A program made the translations under genes and the position numbers. A stretch of DNA of 64,000 nucleotides from Vibrio methylphosphonaticus (GTDB lineage: Bacteria; Pseudomonadota; Gammaproteobacteria; Enterobacterales; Vibrionaceae). The stretch spans positions 186,001 to 250,000 of the forward strand of contig NZ_JAMKMS010000006.1 of assembly GCF_023634655.1 (NCBI RefSeq). Direction: 5' to 3'. Positions within the stretch are counted from its first letter, which is position 1. Each line of letters begins with the position of its first letter. Of the stretch, positions 25,148 through 33,739 are shown piece after piece. Below the pieces are notes generated by a model. That model saw only the letters and a list, made by a program, of their open reading frames with translations. It had not been told where the DNA came from and made no database searches.

Positions 25148-27742
25148 ATGTCTAATCAAACTATTCATTACCAATATCGCAAGCCGCTCCCTAATACTCA
25201 GCTGGATTATTATGATGCACGCTCGGCGGTGAATGATATTGAAGCTGGTGCGTACGAGCACCTTCCCTATACGTCACGAGTATTAGCTGAAAATCTGGTT
25301 CGTCGCTGTGACCCGTCAGAGTTAGAAGCGTGTTTATCTCAGCTAATCTATCGACGTCGTGACAAGGATTTTCCTTGGTATCCGGCGCGTGTGGTTTGTC
25401 ACGATATTTTGGGACAAACCGCATTGGTTGACTTAGCGGGATTACGAGACGCCATCGCTGATCAAGGCGGCGATCCGGCAAGTGTGAATCCTGTGGTTGA
25501 AACTCAACTTATTGTTGACCATTCATTAGCTGTCGAGCACGCCGGGTTTGAAGCGGATGCTTTTGAAAAAAATCGAGTCATTGAAGAGCGCAGAAACGAA
25601 GATCGTTTTCACTTTATTGAGTGGTGTAAGACCGCATTTGAAAACGTAAGCGTGGTACCAGCGGGTAACGGCATCATGCACCAGATTAATTTAGAGAAGC
25701 TCTCGCCAGTGGTGCAAGTGAAGCAGGGCGTTGCGTTCCCGGATACCTGCGTAGGCACAGACAGTCATACCCCTCATGTGGATTCACTGGGGGTTATTGC
25801 TATCGGGGTGGGTGGCCTTGAGGCTGAAACTGTGATGCTTGGTCGTCCTTCAATGATGCGATTACCCGATATTGTTGGCGTGCGCTTAATTGGTGAGCGC
25901 CAACCAGGGATCACTGCAACCGATATTGTGTTGGCATTGACGGAGTTTCTCCGGTCTCAACGTGTTGTGTCGAGCTATCTAGAGTTTTTTGGCGAAGGCA
26001 CTAAGAAACTGACTATCGGAGATCGAGCGACGATATCAAACATGACACCGGAGTACGGTGCATCGGCAGGAATGTTTTATATCGATGAACAGACCATTAA
26101 TTATCTAAAGCTGACTGGGCGAGATGATACACAAGTTAAGTTAGTGGAAAATTATGCCAAGCATACGGGCTTGTGGGCAGATACGTTAGCGAACGCAGAC
26201 TATGAACGGGTGTTAGAATTTGATTTATCTTCAGTGGAGCGCACGTTGGCGGGACCATCGAACCCACACCGTCGCTTACCCACCGCACAGCTTACCCAAC
26301 AAGGTATTGCGGGAGAATGGCAGCAACAAGCGGATGAAATACCCGATGGTGCGGTTATTATTGCTGCGATCACCTCATGCACTAACACCAGCAACCCAAG
26401 AAATGTAGTCGCCGCTGGGCTTATCGCAAAAAAAGCCAACCAGTTGGGATTACTTCGTAAACCGTGGGTGAAATCTTCATTTGCGCCCGGCTCCAAAGTG
26501 GCCAAGTTGTATTTAGAAGAGGCAGGACTCTTACCAGAGCTAGAGAAACTTGGCTTTGGAATTGTGGGCTATGCTTGCACAACATGTAATGGTATGAGCG
26601 GGGCACTGGATCCAGAGATTCAAAAAGAAATTGTCGAGAATGACCTGCACACCACTGCAGTTCTGTCTGGTAATCGTAACTTTGATGGGCGTATTCATCC
26701 TTATGCCAAGCAGGCATTTTTAGCCTCACCCCCTCTGGTGGTCGCGTATGCGCTAGCGGGAACCATTCGATTTGATATAGAACGTGATGTGCTAGGGGTT
26801 GATGCTTCGGGTAACGCTATCTACTTAAATGATATCTGGCCAAGCGACGAAGAAATTGATGAGGTGGTGAGCCAGCACGTCAAACCAGAGCAGTTTAACC
26901 AAGTTTATATCCAGATGTTTAAATTGGATGATGCCGAAAAAGCCACCAGTCCGCTTTACGATTGGCGAGCACAAAGTACCTATATTCGCAGACCGCCCTA
27001 TTGGGAAGGGGCGTTAGCTCGGAAATGCACACTACAGGCGATGCGACCGCTCGCAATCTTAGGGGACAATATAACCACTGACCACCTGTCACCTTCCAAT
27101 GCCATCTTGGCCAACAGTGCTGCGGGGGAATATTTAACCACTATGGGTGTGCCCGAAGAAGACTATAACTCGTACGCGACGCACCGAGGCGATCACCTTA
27201 CGGCGCAACGAGCCACTTTTGCGAACCCTAAGTTATTCAATGAAATGGTGGAAGAAAAGGGTGCTGTGGTTCAAGGTTCGTTGGCGCGCATAGAGCCCGA
27301 AGGCAAGGTGACTCGTATGTGGGAGGCTATTGAAACCTATATGGACCGAAAACAGCCATTGATTATTATTGCGGGTGCCGACTACGGGCAAGGTTCGTCT
27401 CGAGATTGGGCGGCAAAAGGCGTGCGCTTGGCGGGCGTTGAAGCGATTGTAGCTGAGGGCTTTGAACGAATTCACCGCACCAACTTAGTCGGTATGGGCG
27501 TATTACCACTGCAATTTAAAACCGGAACAGACCGAAAGGCGTTAGCGCTTGATGGTACGGAGTCTTTCGATGTCGCTGGAGAAATTAAAGCGGGTTGCGA
27601 CCTAGCATTAGTGATCACACGAGCCAATGGTGAAAAGCTTGATGTGGCCGTGACATGTCGATTGGATACGGCAGATGAAGTGAAAGTGTATTCAGCTGGT
27701 GGCGTTTTACAGCGCTTCGCTCAAGACTTTTTAGCGCAGTAG
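25148..27742 (+). CDS. acnD: Fe/S-dependent 2-methylcitrate dehydratase AcnD
   Basis: This 864-residue aconitase-family enzyme dehydrates 2-methylcitrate to the 2-methylaconitate isomer that PrpF then converts. The [4Fe-4S] ligands are C411 (TSCTNTSNP) and C477/C480 (CTTCNG). The swivel domain follows at about residues 680-830 with the GSSRDWAAKG loop. AAGGATGTAAGC precedes the ATG. AcnD/PrpF together replace PrpD, which is absent from this operon. prpF follows after 9 bp. Confidence 0.95.
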   Translation: MSNQTIHYQYRKPLPNTQLDYYDARSAVNDIEAGAYEHLPYTSRVLAENLVRRCDPSELEACLSQLIYRRRDKDFPWYPARVVCHDILGQTALVDLAGLRDAIADQGGDPASVNPVVETQLIVDHSLAVEHAGFEADAFEKNRVIEERRNEDRFHFIEWCKTAFENVSVVPAGNGIMHQINLEKLSPVVQVKQGVAFPDTCVGTDSHTPHVDSLGVIAIGVGGLEAETVMLGRPSMMRLPDIVGVRLIGERQPGITATDIVLALTEFLRSQRVVSSYLEFFGEGTKKLTIGDRATISNMTPEYGASAGMFYIDEQTINYLKLTGRDDTQVKLVENYAKHTGLWADTLANADYERVLEFDLSSVERTLAGPSNPHRRLPTAQLTQQGIAGEWQQQADEIPDGAVIIAAITSCTNTSNPRNVVAAGLIAKKANQLGLLRKPWVKSSFAPGSKVAKLYLEEAGLLPELEKLGFGIVGYACTTCNGMSGALDPEIQKEIVENDLHTTAVLSGNRNFDGRIHPYAKQAFLASPPLVVAYALAGTIRFDIERDVLGVDASGNAIYLNDIWPSDEEIDEVVSQHVKPEQFNQVYIQMFKLDDAEKATSPLYDWRAQSTYIRRPPYWEGALARKCTLQAMRPLAILGDNITTDHLSPSNAILANSAAGEYLTTMGVPEEDYNSYATHRGDHLTAQRATFANPKLFNEMVEEKGAVVQGSLARIEPEGKVTRMWEAIETYMDRKQPLIIIAGADYGQGSSRDWAAKGVRLAGVEAIVAEGFERIHRTNLVGMGVLPLQFKTGTDRKALALDGTESFDVAGEIKAGCDLALVITRANGEKLDVAVTCRLDTADEVKVYSAGGVLQRFAQDFLAQ

Positions 27743-27751
27743 GGGGGATGT

Positions 27752-28927
27752 ATGACGAAGCAAATCAGAATTCCAGCGACTTATATGCGCGGTGGTACGA
27801 GTAAAGGTGTATTTTTCAGTCTGCAAGACCTGCCGATAGAAGCTCATAAGCCAGGTGAGGCGCGAGATAAGCTACTGATGCGTATTATTGGTAGTCCGGA
27901 TCCTTATGCTAAGCAGATTGATGGGCTAGGGGGCGCAACCTCAAGCACCAGCAAAACAGTGATTGTGTCGAAAAGTGCCCGTTCAGAGCATGATGTTGAT
28001 TATCTGTTTGGCCAAGTATCCATTGATAAGGCGTTTGTCGATTGGAGTGGTAATTGCGGCAATCTATCTGCTGCGGTCGGTCCATTCGCTATTCATAGCG
28101 GGCTTATCGATAAAGCGCGTATTCCGGACAATGGTGTTGTGTCAGTGAGAATCTGGCAAGCCAATATCAGCAAGACGATTATTGCCAAAGTCCCTATTGT
28201 TGATGGTGAAGTGCAAGAGCTGGGGGACTTTGAGCTAGATGGCGTGACATTTCCAGCAGCGGAAATCGAAGTTGCGTTTGTCGACCCTGCTGATAGTGCG
28301 GGCTCTATGTTTCCGACAGGCAATCTTGTCGATGATCTTACTGTTCCAAACATCGGTACTTTCAACGCCACGTTGATAAATGCGGGTATTCCGACAATTT
28401 TCATTGATGCAAACGAACTCGGTTTAAATGGCGATGAGCTTCAAGCTGATATTAATAGTGACCCGCACTGGCTCGACAAGTTTGAGAGCATTCGCGCTTT
28501 TGGCGCGATGAAAATGGGTCTGATAGATTCGCGAGAACAAGCAAAGACACGACAGCACACACCAAAGTTGGCATTCGTTTCACCGCCTAAAAGCTACGTC
28601 ACCTCAAGCCACAAGCCGATAAGTGGTCATGACGTAGATTTGTTAGTACGAGCGATGTCTATGGGACAACTGCATCACGCGATGATGGGTACCGCCGCCG
28701 TTGCTATTGCTTGTGCTGCGAGTGTGGAGGGGACGGTGGTTAATCTAGCCGCAGGAGGTGGCGCTAGACAGGCGGTGACATTTGGTCATCCGTCTGGGAC
28801 GTTAAAAGTCGGCGCGATCGCGTCAAAAGCGTCAACAGGCTGGACTGTCGATAAAGCCATCATGAGTCGAAGTGCGAGAATCCTTATGGAAGGTTGGGTT
28901 CGCGTACCATCGGATACAATGAATTAG
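27752..28927 (+). CDS. prpF: 2-methylaconitate cis-trans isomerase PrpF
   Basis: This 391-residue protein of the PrpF family (diaminopimelate-epimerase-like fold) isomerises the product of AcnD so that it can be hydrated to 2-methylisocitrate. The family start TYMRGGTSKGVFF (residues 10-22) and GNCGNLSAAVGPFAI are visible, with the catalytic Lys candidate in RGGTSKG. It lies 9 bp after acnD with GGGGGA before its ATG and 19 bp before prpE, so it is co-transcribed. Confidence 0.95.
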   Translation: MTKQIRIPATYMRGGTSKGVFFSLQDLPIEAHKPGEARDKLLMRIIGSPDPYAKQIDGLGGATSSTSKTVIVSKSARSEHDVDYLFGQVSIDKAFVDWSGNCGNLSAAVGPFAIHSGLIDKARIPDNGVVSVRIWQANISKTIIAKVPIVDGEVQELGDFELDGVTFPAAEIEVAFVDPADSAGSMFPTGNLVDDLTVPNIGTFNATLINAGIPTIFIDANELGLNGDELQADINSDPHWLDKFESIRAFGAMKMGLIDSREQAKTRQHTPKLAFVSPPKSYVTSSHKPISGHDVDLLVRAMSMGQLHHAMMGTAAVAIACAASVEGTVVNLAAGGGARQAVTFGHPSGTLKVGAIASKASTGWTVDKAIMSRSARILMEGWVRVPSDTMN

Positions 28928-28946
28928 ACATATTGGAGGACGCATT

Positions 28947-30827
28947 ATGTCTGCATATCAAAAAGAATATCAGTGGGCCGAGCAACAACCAGAATTATTT
29001 TGGCAGCACCAGTCGAAAGCCATCGATTGGTTTGAAGCGCCAAAGAAAATACTAACGAAAGATGAGAATGGTATTGAACGTTGGTTTCCTGATGGCGTCA
29101 TGAATACCGCTTGGTTGGCATTGGATTACCATTGTGAACAAGGTCGTGGTGATAATACCGCGCTTATTTATGATTCACCGATGACGGGCGTCAAGCAGAC
29201 GTTTAGTTACTTTGCACTAAGAGACAAGGTGGCGAAAGTTGCCGGGATGTTGGCGAGTCAAGGCGTGACAAAAGGCGACCGAGTAGTTATCTATATGCCG
29301 ATGATCCCAGAAGCCGCAATGGCAATGTTAGCGTGCGCACGGCTTGGGGCAATTCACTCGGTGGTGTTTGGTGGTTTTGCACCGAGCGAGCTCGCAGTTC
29401 GGATTGAAGATGCGGAGCCAAAAGTCATCATGACCGCCTCTTGTGGGATTGAGGTTAATAAAGTTATTCCCTATAAACCGTTGGTTGATAAGGCAATTAT
29501 GGATAGCCGATGGAAGCCTGACAAAGTCTTCATGCTTCAGCGCAAGCAATGTCAAGCTGAGCTGGGACAAGAACGCGATCTAGATTGGCAAGTTGAGTAC
29601 GAGCAAGCTTTACCTCATGCATGTGTGCCCGTGTTGGCAACCGACCCACTTTATATTCTCTATACGTCCGGAACAACGGGCAAGCCTAAGGGCGTAGTAC
29701 GTGATAATGGCGGGCATGCCGTGGCGATGAAATATTCGATGAGCACGATTTATGATATGCCTACTGATGGTGTGTTTTGGGCCGCTTCGGATGTGGGTTG
29801 GGTTGTAGGGCACTCGTATATTGTTTATGCGCCACTTATTCATGGTTGCACATCTATATTGTTTGAGGGTAAGCCAGTAAGAACGCCAGATCCCGGCGCG
29901 TTTTGGCGGGTTTGTGAAGAGTATGATGTGAACGTGTTATTCTCAGCTCCGACGGCATTCCGTGCGATTAAGAAAGAAGACCCCAATGGTTTGGCGCTTA
30001 AAAATTATGATCTAAGTAGGCTGAAAAGTATTTTCATGGCCGGCGAACGACTTGACCCGCCAACCCTTGACTGGGTCGAACAACATACTCACAAACCCGT
30101 CATTGATCATTGGTGGCAGACGGAAACTGGTTGGGCGATATCTTCCAACCCTGTTGGTATTGAAATCATGCCAATTAAAGCCGGTTCGTCTACCAAACCA
30201 AGTCCAGGATTTAAGGTTGAAATATTAAATGAGCTCGGTGAACCCGTCGCGGCCAATCAACAGGGCTTTGTATCGCTGAAACGACCATTGCCACCAAGCT
30301 GTTTGACCACCGTATGGCGAAATCACGACCGATTTGAATCAGGCTACTTGAGTCAATTTGAAGGTTATTATGTGTCAGGCGATGGCGGGTATCTGGATGA
30401 AGAGGGGTATCTCTTTATTATGGGGCGTGTCGATGATGTTATTAATGTCGCTGGACACCGATTATCTACTGGTGAAATGGAGGAGATAGTTGGTGGCCAC
30501 CCTGCCATTGCTGAGTGCGCTGTAGTGGGGGTGCATGATGACCTAAAAGGGCAGTTGCCTCTTGGCTTAGTCGTTTTGAAAGATGGCGTAAAAGTCAATA
30601 ATGCTGAACTTGAGCATGAACTCGTGGGCAAAGTGAGACAAGAGATCGGCGCGGTTGCGTGCTTTAAACATGCACTGGTCGTTGAGCGTCTGCCAAAAAC
30701 ACGCTCCGGAAAGATTTTGCGACGCGTAATTCGACAAATTGCTGATGGCGAGAGCTATACCGTGCCATCGACGATAGATGACCCAGGGAGTTTATCGGAG
30801 ATTGAAAACGCGTTGCAGGCTGATTAA
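28947..30827 (+). CDS. prpE: propionyl-CoA synthetase PrpE
   Basis: This 626-residue AMP-forming acyl-CoA synthetase activates propionate for the methylcitrate cycle. The AMP-binding motif is YTSGTTGKPKG, the second core motif is DHWWQTETGWAI, and the C-terminal catalytic lysine is in KTRSGKILRR. Length fits E. coli PrpE (628). TGGAGGA precedes the ATG. It is the last gene of the operon, and no strong terminator is seen between its stop and the convergent gene at 30854. Confidence 0.95.
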   Translation: MSAYQKEYQWAEQQPELFWQHQSKAIDWFEAPKKILTKDENGIERWFPDGVMNTAWLALDYHCEQGRGDNTALIYDSPMTGVKQTFSYFALRDKVAKVAGMLASQGVTKGDRVVIYMPMIPEAAMAMLACARLGAIHSVVFGGFAPSELAVRIEDAEPKVIMTASCGIEVNKVIPYKPLVDKAIMDSRWKPDKVFMLQRKQCQAELGQERDLDWQVEYEQALPHACVPVLATDPLYILYTSGTTGKPKGVVRDNGGHAVAMKYSMSTIYDMPTDGVFWAASDVGWVVGHSYIVYAPLIHGCTSILFEGKPVRTPDPGAFWRVCEEYDVNVLFSAPTAFRAIKKEDPNGLALKNYDLSRLKSIFMAGERLDPPTLDWVEQHTHKPVIDHWWQTETGWAISSNPVGIEIMPIKAGSSTKPSPGFKVEILNELGEPVAANQQGFVSLKRPLPPSCLTTVWRNHDRFESGYLSQFEGYYVSGDGGYLDEEGYLFIMGRVDDVINVAGHRLSTGEMEEIVGGHPAIAECAVVGVHDDLKGQLPLGLVVLKDGVKVNNAELEHELVGKVRQEIGAVACFKHALVVERLPKTRSGKILRRVIRQIADGESYTVPSTIDDPGSLSEIENALQAD

Positions 30828-30853
30828 CTCGCCGTTAAAACGAGCGGTCGACT

Positions 30854-31189
30854 TTAATTGTCGTAAGGAACCGAATTCATTTGCCACATTTTAAGGGTAT
30901 GTTTCGGTTCTTCGCAGCGGCCAAATAATATTTGATACTTGGGTGTAAAGGGTTCGCCGATATAGGTAGTTCGGCTGAACTTTCCTGTTTTTAAGTCGAT
31001 CTGCGAAACAACTCGTCCTTTAAAGTTCTGAAAAATAACGAACTGCTCACTTTGAAAGACAAGCTGCTCTTGATAAAACCAAAAGTGGTCGCTTGTTGCG
31101 GTTAAGGAACATTTCATTGGTAGTGCTGCAAATGAAACAGGGGCCCATAATAACAACGAGAATAGTGATAACAGCAGTGATTGTCTCAT
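30854..31189 (-). CDS. small exported protein of unknown function
   Basis: This 111-residue protein has a clear signal peptide (residues 1-21, MRQSLLLSLFSLLLWAPVSFAA) and a mature part of about 90 residues rich in aromatic residues with two cysteines (one in MKCSL and one in FGRCEE) that may form a disulfide. ATG 31189 is chosen with AAGGAAAG upstream rather than an ATG at 31264. I recognise no family. It is convergent with prpE. Confidence 0.65.
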   Translation of the reverse strand: MRQSLLLSLFSLLLWAPVSFAALPMKCSLTATSDHFWFYQEQLVFQSEQFVIFQNFKGRVVSQIDLKTGKFSRTTYIGEPFTPKYQILFGRCEEPKHTLKMWQMNSVPYDN

Positions 31190-31362
31190 CTTGGCTTTCC
31201 TTGGCTTTTTGATAAGTATAGTCAGTGATTTGTGTGATATTGCACCAAGACTATTGTTCACCATATTTCTGTTTGCTTTTTTATTTGCACATGCCTGACA
31301 AAACCCTCACACTAGGCGCACATTTGTAAACCGCTCTCTTTTTTGTAACATTTAGTCCCATT

Positions 31363-31860
31363 ATGACCGACTTAGCCTTTACTATCCGTTCAGCGAAAGC
31401 AGACGATCTGGAAACGTTGAATGATCTTATGTACGAATTACATCAGTATCATCACCAGGCCGTGCCAGAAGACTTTAAGTCTGCGGATGAAGTGCAACAA
31501 GAAAAGAGTATTGCACGTTACCTTGATTCGCCCGAATGCTTGGTACTTGTACTAACGGTTGATGGCGCAGAGCCTTCAGCCAACCCAATTGTTGGCTTTA
31601 TTACTGCTCAATTTTGTGAATTATTATCCCCAATTAGTCGACCTTGTTTAGTTGGAAATATTGATGAGCTGTTTGTTTTACCCAGTTATCGGCAGCACGG
31701 TTATGGTCAAGCATTACTTGCAAAAGCAGAGTTACGCTTAAGAGAGTTGGGAGCATCGCAAATACTGGTTGAAGTGTGGGATTTTAATCAAGCAGCACTC
31801 GACTTATATAAGAAAGAGGGATTTTTCTCTCATATTCATTGTCTTAGAAAAAAAATATAA
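31363..31860 (+). CDS. GNAT-family N-acetyltransferase
   Basis: This is a 165-residue GNAT protein. The motif A region reads VGNIDELFVLPSYRQHGYGQALLAKAE, giving the beta4 strand and the Q/R-x-x-G-x-G/A acetyl-CoA loop, and VEVWDFNQAALDLYKKEGF is the C-terminal motif B. The substrate is unknown. The following gene starts 13 bp after its stop, so the two may be co-transcribed. Confidence 0.85.
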   Translation: MTDLAFTIRSAKADDLETLNDLMYELHQYHHQAVPEDFKSADEVQQEKSIARYLDSPECLVLVLTVDGAEPSANPIVGFITAQFCELLSPISRPCLVGNIDELFVLPSYRQHGYGQALLAKAELRLRELGASQILVEVWDFNQAALDLYKKEGFFSHIHCLRKKI

Positions 31861-31873
31861 TTTAGGTACTTTT

Positions 31874-33406
31874 GTGACTCAAATTTTGAGCCATATTGCT
31901 TTTGCGCTTTTGCTTGCGTTATTAACAATACATCAGAGCTTCGCTTCTTCGTCGGCCACAGATGTGACTTCGTCTAAGATGCCCGTCACCACGTTTAATG
32001 AACTATCGGATAGCCTCCGACAACCATTTGTGCATGACGATCCGCCGTTAGCCCCAACGGTGAGAGGCGCATTATGTCTGGTTCGCAGCGATGATCGTAT
32101 TTTGCTCGTAGATGAAATTGTCACGGGTAAATTATCACTTCCCGGTGGTACGATAGAGAATAACGAGAATCCCCGGTTAACGGCTCAACGCGAAACGTGG
32201 GAAGAAGCGGGGCTTGTCGTCGTTGTGGGGCGTGAATTAGGAAGAACGGACAGAGCGGTATTTTATGAGTGCTTAGTTGAGTCCGATATTATTGCTTATA
32301 GTGAAACCAACTACGGGCGTGGTGTTGAGCTACCCATTTACTTCGCACCGCACTTTGGCGTGGAAGTTCGCAGTGCGAATTTTCTCAGCCCTATGACCGT
32401 GTCGTCACTGGAGTATCGCTACCCTCAGCAATGGCCATTGGTTGAAGACATGTTTTGGTCTATAAATAACCAGCCAATTCGCTACATTGATAATTTGATT
32501 AGCTCGGCGCCTCGAATCCATCAAGTGGAACTCTCTTGGCTAGTCAGTACACAAGAAGCAATCGTCGCCGCCCCGAAACATGTCCAAGAAGTGATTTTAA
32601 TGGGGGGGAACATCCTCTATGTATTCATTCAGCCCTTGTTGCTTCTTGCTTTTTTACCACTATTTATTTGGTTGTGGGGTAGGCATTTTACCGCGCAGCT
32701 CATGTTTGCCGTGACCGCAACATCCTTATTTATTTTAGTGGCTAAGCAAGGTTTTAGCTTTCCGGTCCCTCATGCTTATCTGCCAACGCTTAATTATAAT
32801 GAACGCAGTGGATTTAGCTTCCCCGATTTATTGATGGCGAATTGGATCTGTATTTCCAGTATTGTGGTAAGTCAAATAAAACCGAGACACCTGAGTAAGT
32901 TTGCGATTGCCGCTTTTCTTGTCACCCTCACTATCGCGTTTTACCAGTTTATTAGTGGCGGTGCCTTTTTATCAGATATGTTTGCCGGCGCAATCCTTGG
33001 TGCGTTAGTGGGCTGGCATTTCATTCGACACTATTTCAGTCTGACTGTGAGCGAAGACTATACGTTCACTCGCATTACGCTATGGGTTGTGTTAACGATA
33101 ATTGCAGCGATATTAGCGTATATATGGCAATTTCCTTCATTTTTGAGTTGGTTAGCATTGTGCATTGGTATGTTGCTCTTTGCTGTCGCGAGCAGCTATT
33201 GCCCACCTCGCTCGCGAATGTGCTTACGAGAGTTACTGTATTCGCTGTCGATAATTTTGTTCATGTTGATTGGCTACTTTCATTTAGAAGAGGTTGTTGC
33301 ACATAGTGGGATAGGGTCATTGCTGCTACAAACCTTGGTCGTTCCTATTATCATAATCGTTCCTGCCGTCGTTATGGTTTTATTTCGTAATCAGCATCGT
33401 CGCTAA
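31874..33406 (+). CDS. NUDIX hydrolase fused to a degenerate PAP2 membrane domain
   Basis: This is a 510-residue fusion. A signal or anchor helix (residues 1-22, from GTG 31874) is followed by a NUDIX domain at about 55-180 with an intact box GTIENNE-x7-RETWEEAGL. A membrane half with about eight helices (from about 245) then has PAP2-phosphatase layout. The three PAP2 motifs are recognisable but lack catalytic residues: KQGFSFPVP from K291 (R of KX6RP is V), FPDLL at 316-320 in place of PSGH, and SGGAFLSD with A364 where histidine is expected. The NUDIX part should face the periplasm. Substrate unknown, perhaps an undecaprenyl or nucleoside diphosphate compound. The GTG start is chosen because it gives a clean signal peptide. 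Confidence 0.82.
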   Translation: MTQILSHIAFALLLALLTIHQSFASSSATDVTSSKMPVTTFNELSDSLRQPFVHDDPPLAPTVRGALCLVRSDDRILLVDEIVTGKLSLPGGTIENNENPRLTAQRETWEEAGLVVVVGRELGRTDRAVFYECLVESDIIAYSETNYGRGVELPIYFAPHFGVEVRSANFLSPMTVSSLEYRYPQQWPLVEDMFWSINNQPIRYIDNLISSAPRIHQVELSWLVSTQEAIVAAPKHVQEVILMGGNILYVFIQPLLLLAFLPLFIWLWGRHFTAQLMFAVTATSLFILVAKQGFSFPVPHAYLPTLNYNERSGFSFPDLLMANWICISSIVVSQIKPRHLSKFAIAAFLVTLTIAFYQFISGGAFLSDMFAGAILGALVGWHFIRHYFSLTVSEDYTFTRITLWVVLTIIAAILAYIWQFPSFLSWLALCIGMLLFAVASSYCPPRSRMCLRELLYSLSIILFMLIGYFHLEEVVAHSGIGSLLLQTLVVPIIIIVPAVVMVLFRNQHRR

Positions 33407-33554
33407 GACTTTTGCCTTGTCACTTTACTGCGTATAGAGAGGCAATAAAGTGACGTCTCATTAGCTGAGTGACGTTTCATGGGGTGGCGCATTAAGGTAA
33501 ATTTCGGTTCAAAACTTGTATTAATCTACGACTCTACTGAAGAGGAGAGTTCAA

Positions 33555-33668
33555 ATGATTATGGCAGTAATAGCAGCGTGTTCGGCACTGATGGCCAATT
33601 TAGCCAGTCAACTCAATGGCGCGACTGACGCAGCGCTTGATGGTGTTGCAGATATTATGTTTATATAG
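33555..33668 (+). CDS. 37-residue small ORF with own terminator
   Basis: This ATG-started frame follows GAGGAGAG at a good distance and encodes 37 residues: a hydrophobic Ala/Ile/Met-rich first half with one cysteine, and an acidic second half (QLNGATDAALDGVADIMFI). The stop is 2 bp before a strong terminator. It is too short to name a family. The site, spacing and terminator argue for a real small protein or a translated small RNA. Confidence 0.6.
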   Translation: MIMAVIAACSALMANLASQLNGATDAALDGVADIMFI

Positions 33669-33670
33669 TG

Positions 33671-33698
33671 AAAAGGTCTGCATTAAGCAGACCTTTTG
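33671..33698. terminator. bidirectional Rho-independent terminator
   Basis: AAAAGGTCTGC and GCAGACCTTTT form a perfect 11-bp stem with a 5-nt loop and T tracts on both strands. It serves the small ORF on the plus strand and the alanine symporter gene on the minus strand. Confidence 0.9.
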
Positions 33699-33739
33699 TG
33701 CGCGCGTGTTTCGCTTTCAATAAAGAAATAACAGCGGCA

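Noticed and set aside
33419..33454. Terminator after the NUDIX-PAP2 gene
   Set aside because: GTCACTTTA and TAAAGTGAC can pair over 9 bp, but the loop is long and no T tract follows on either strand.
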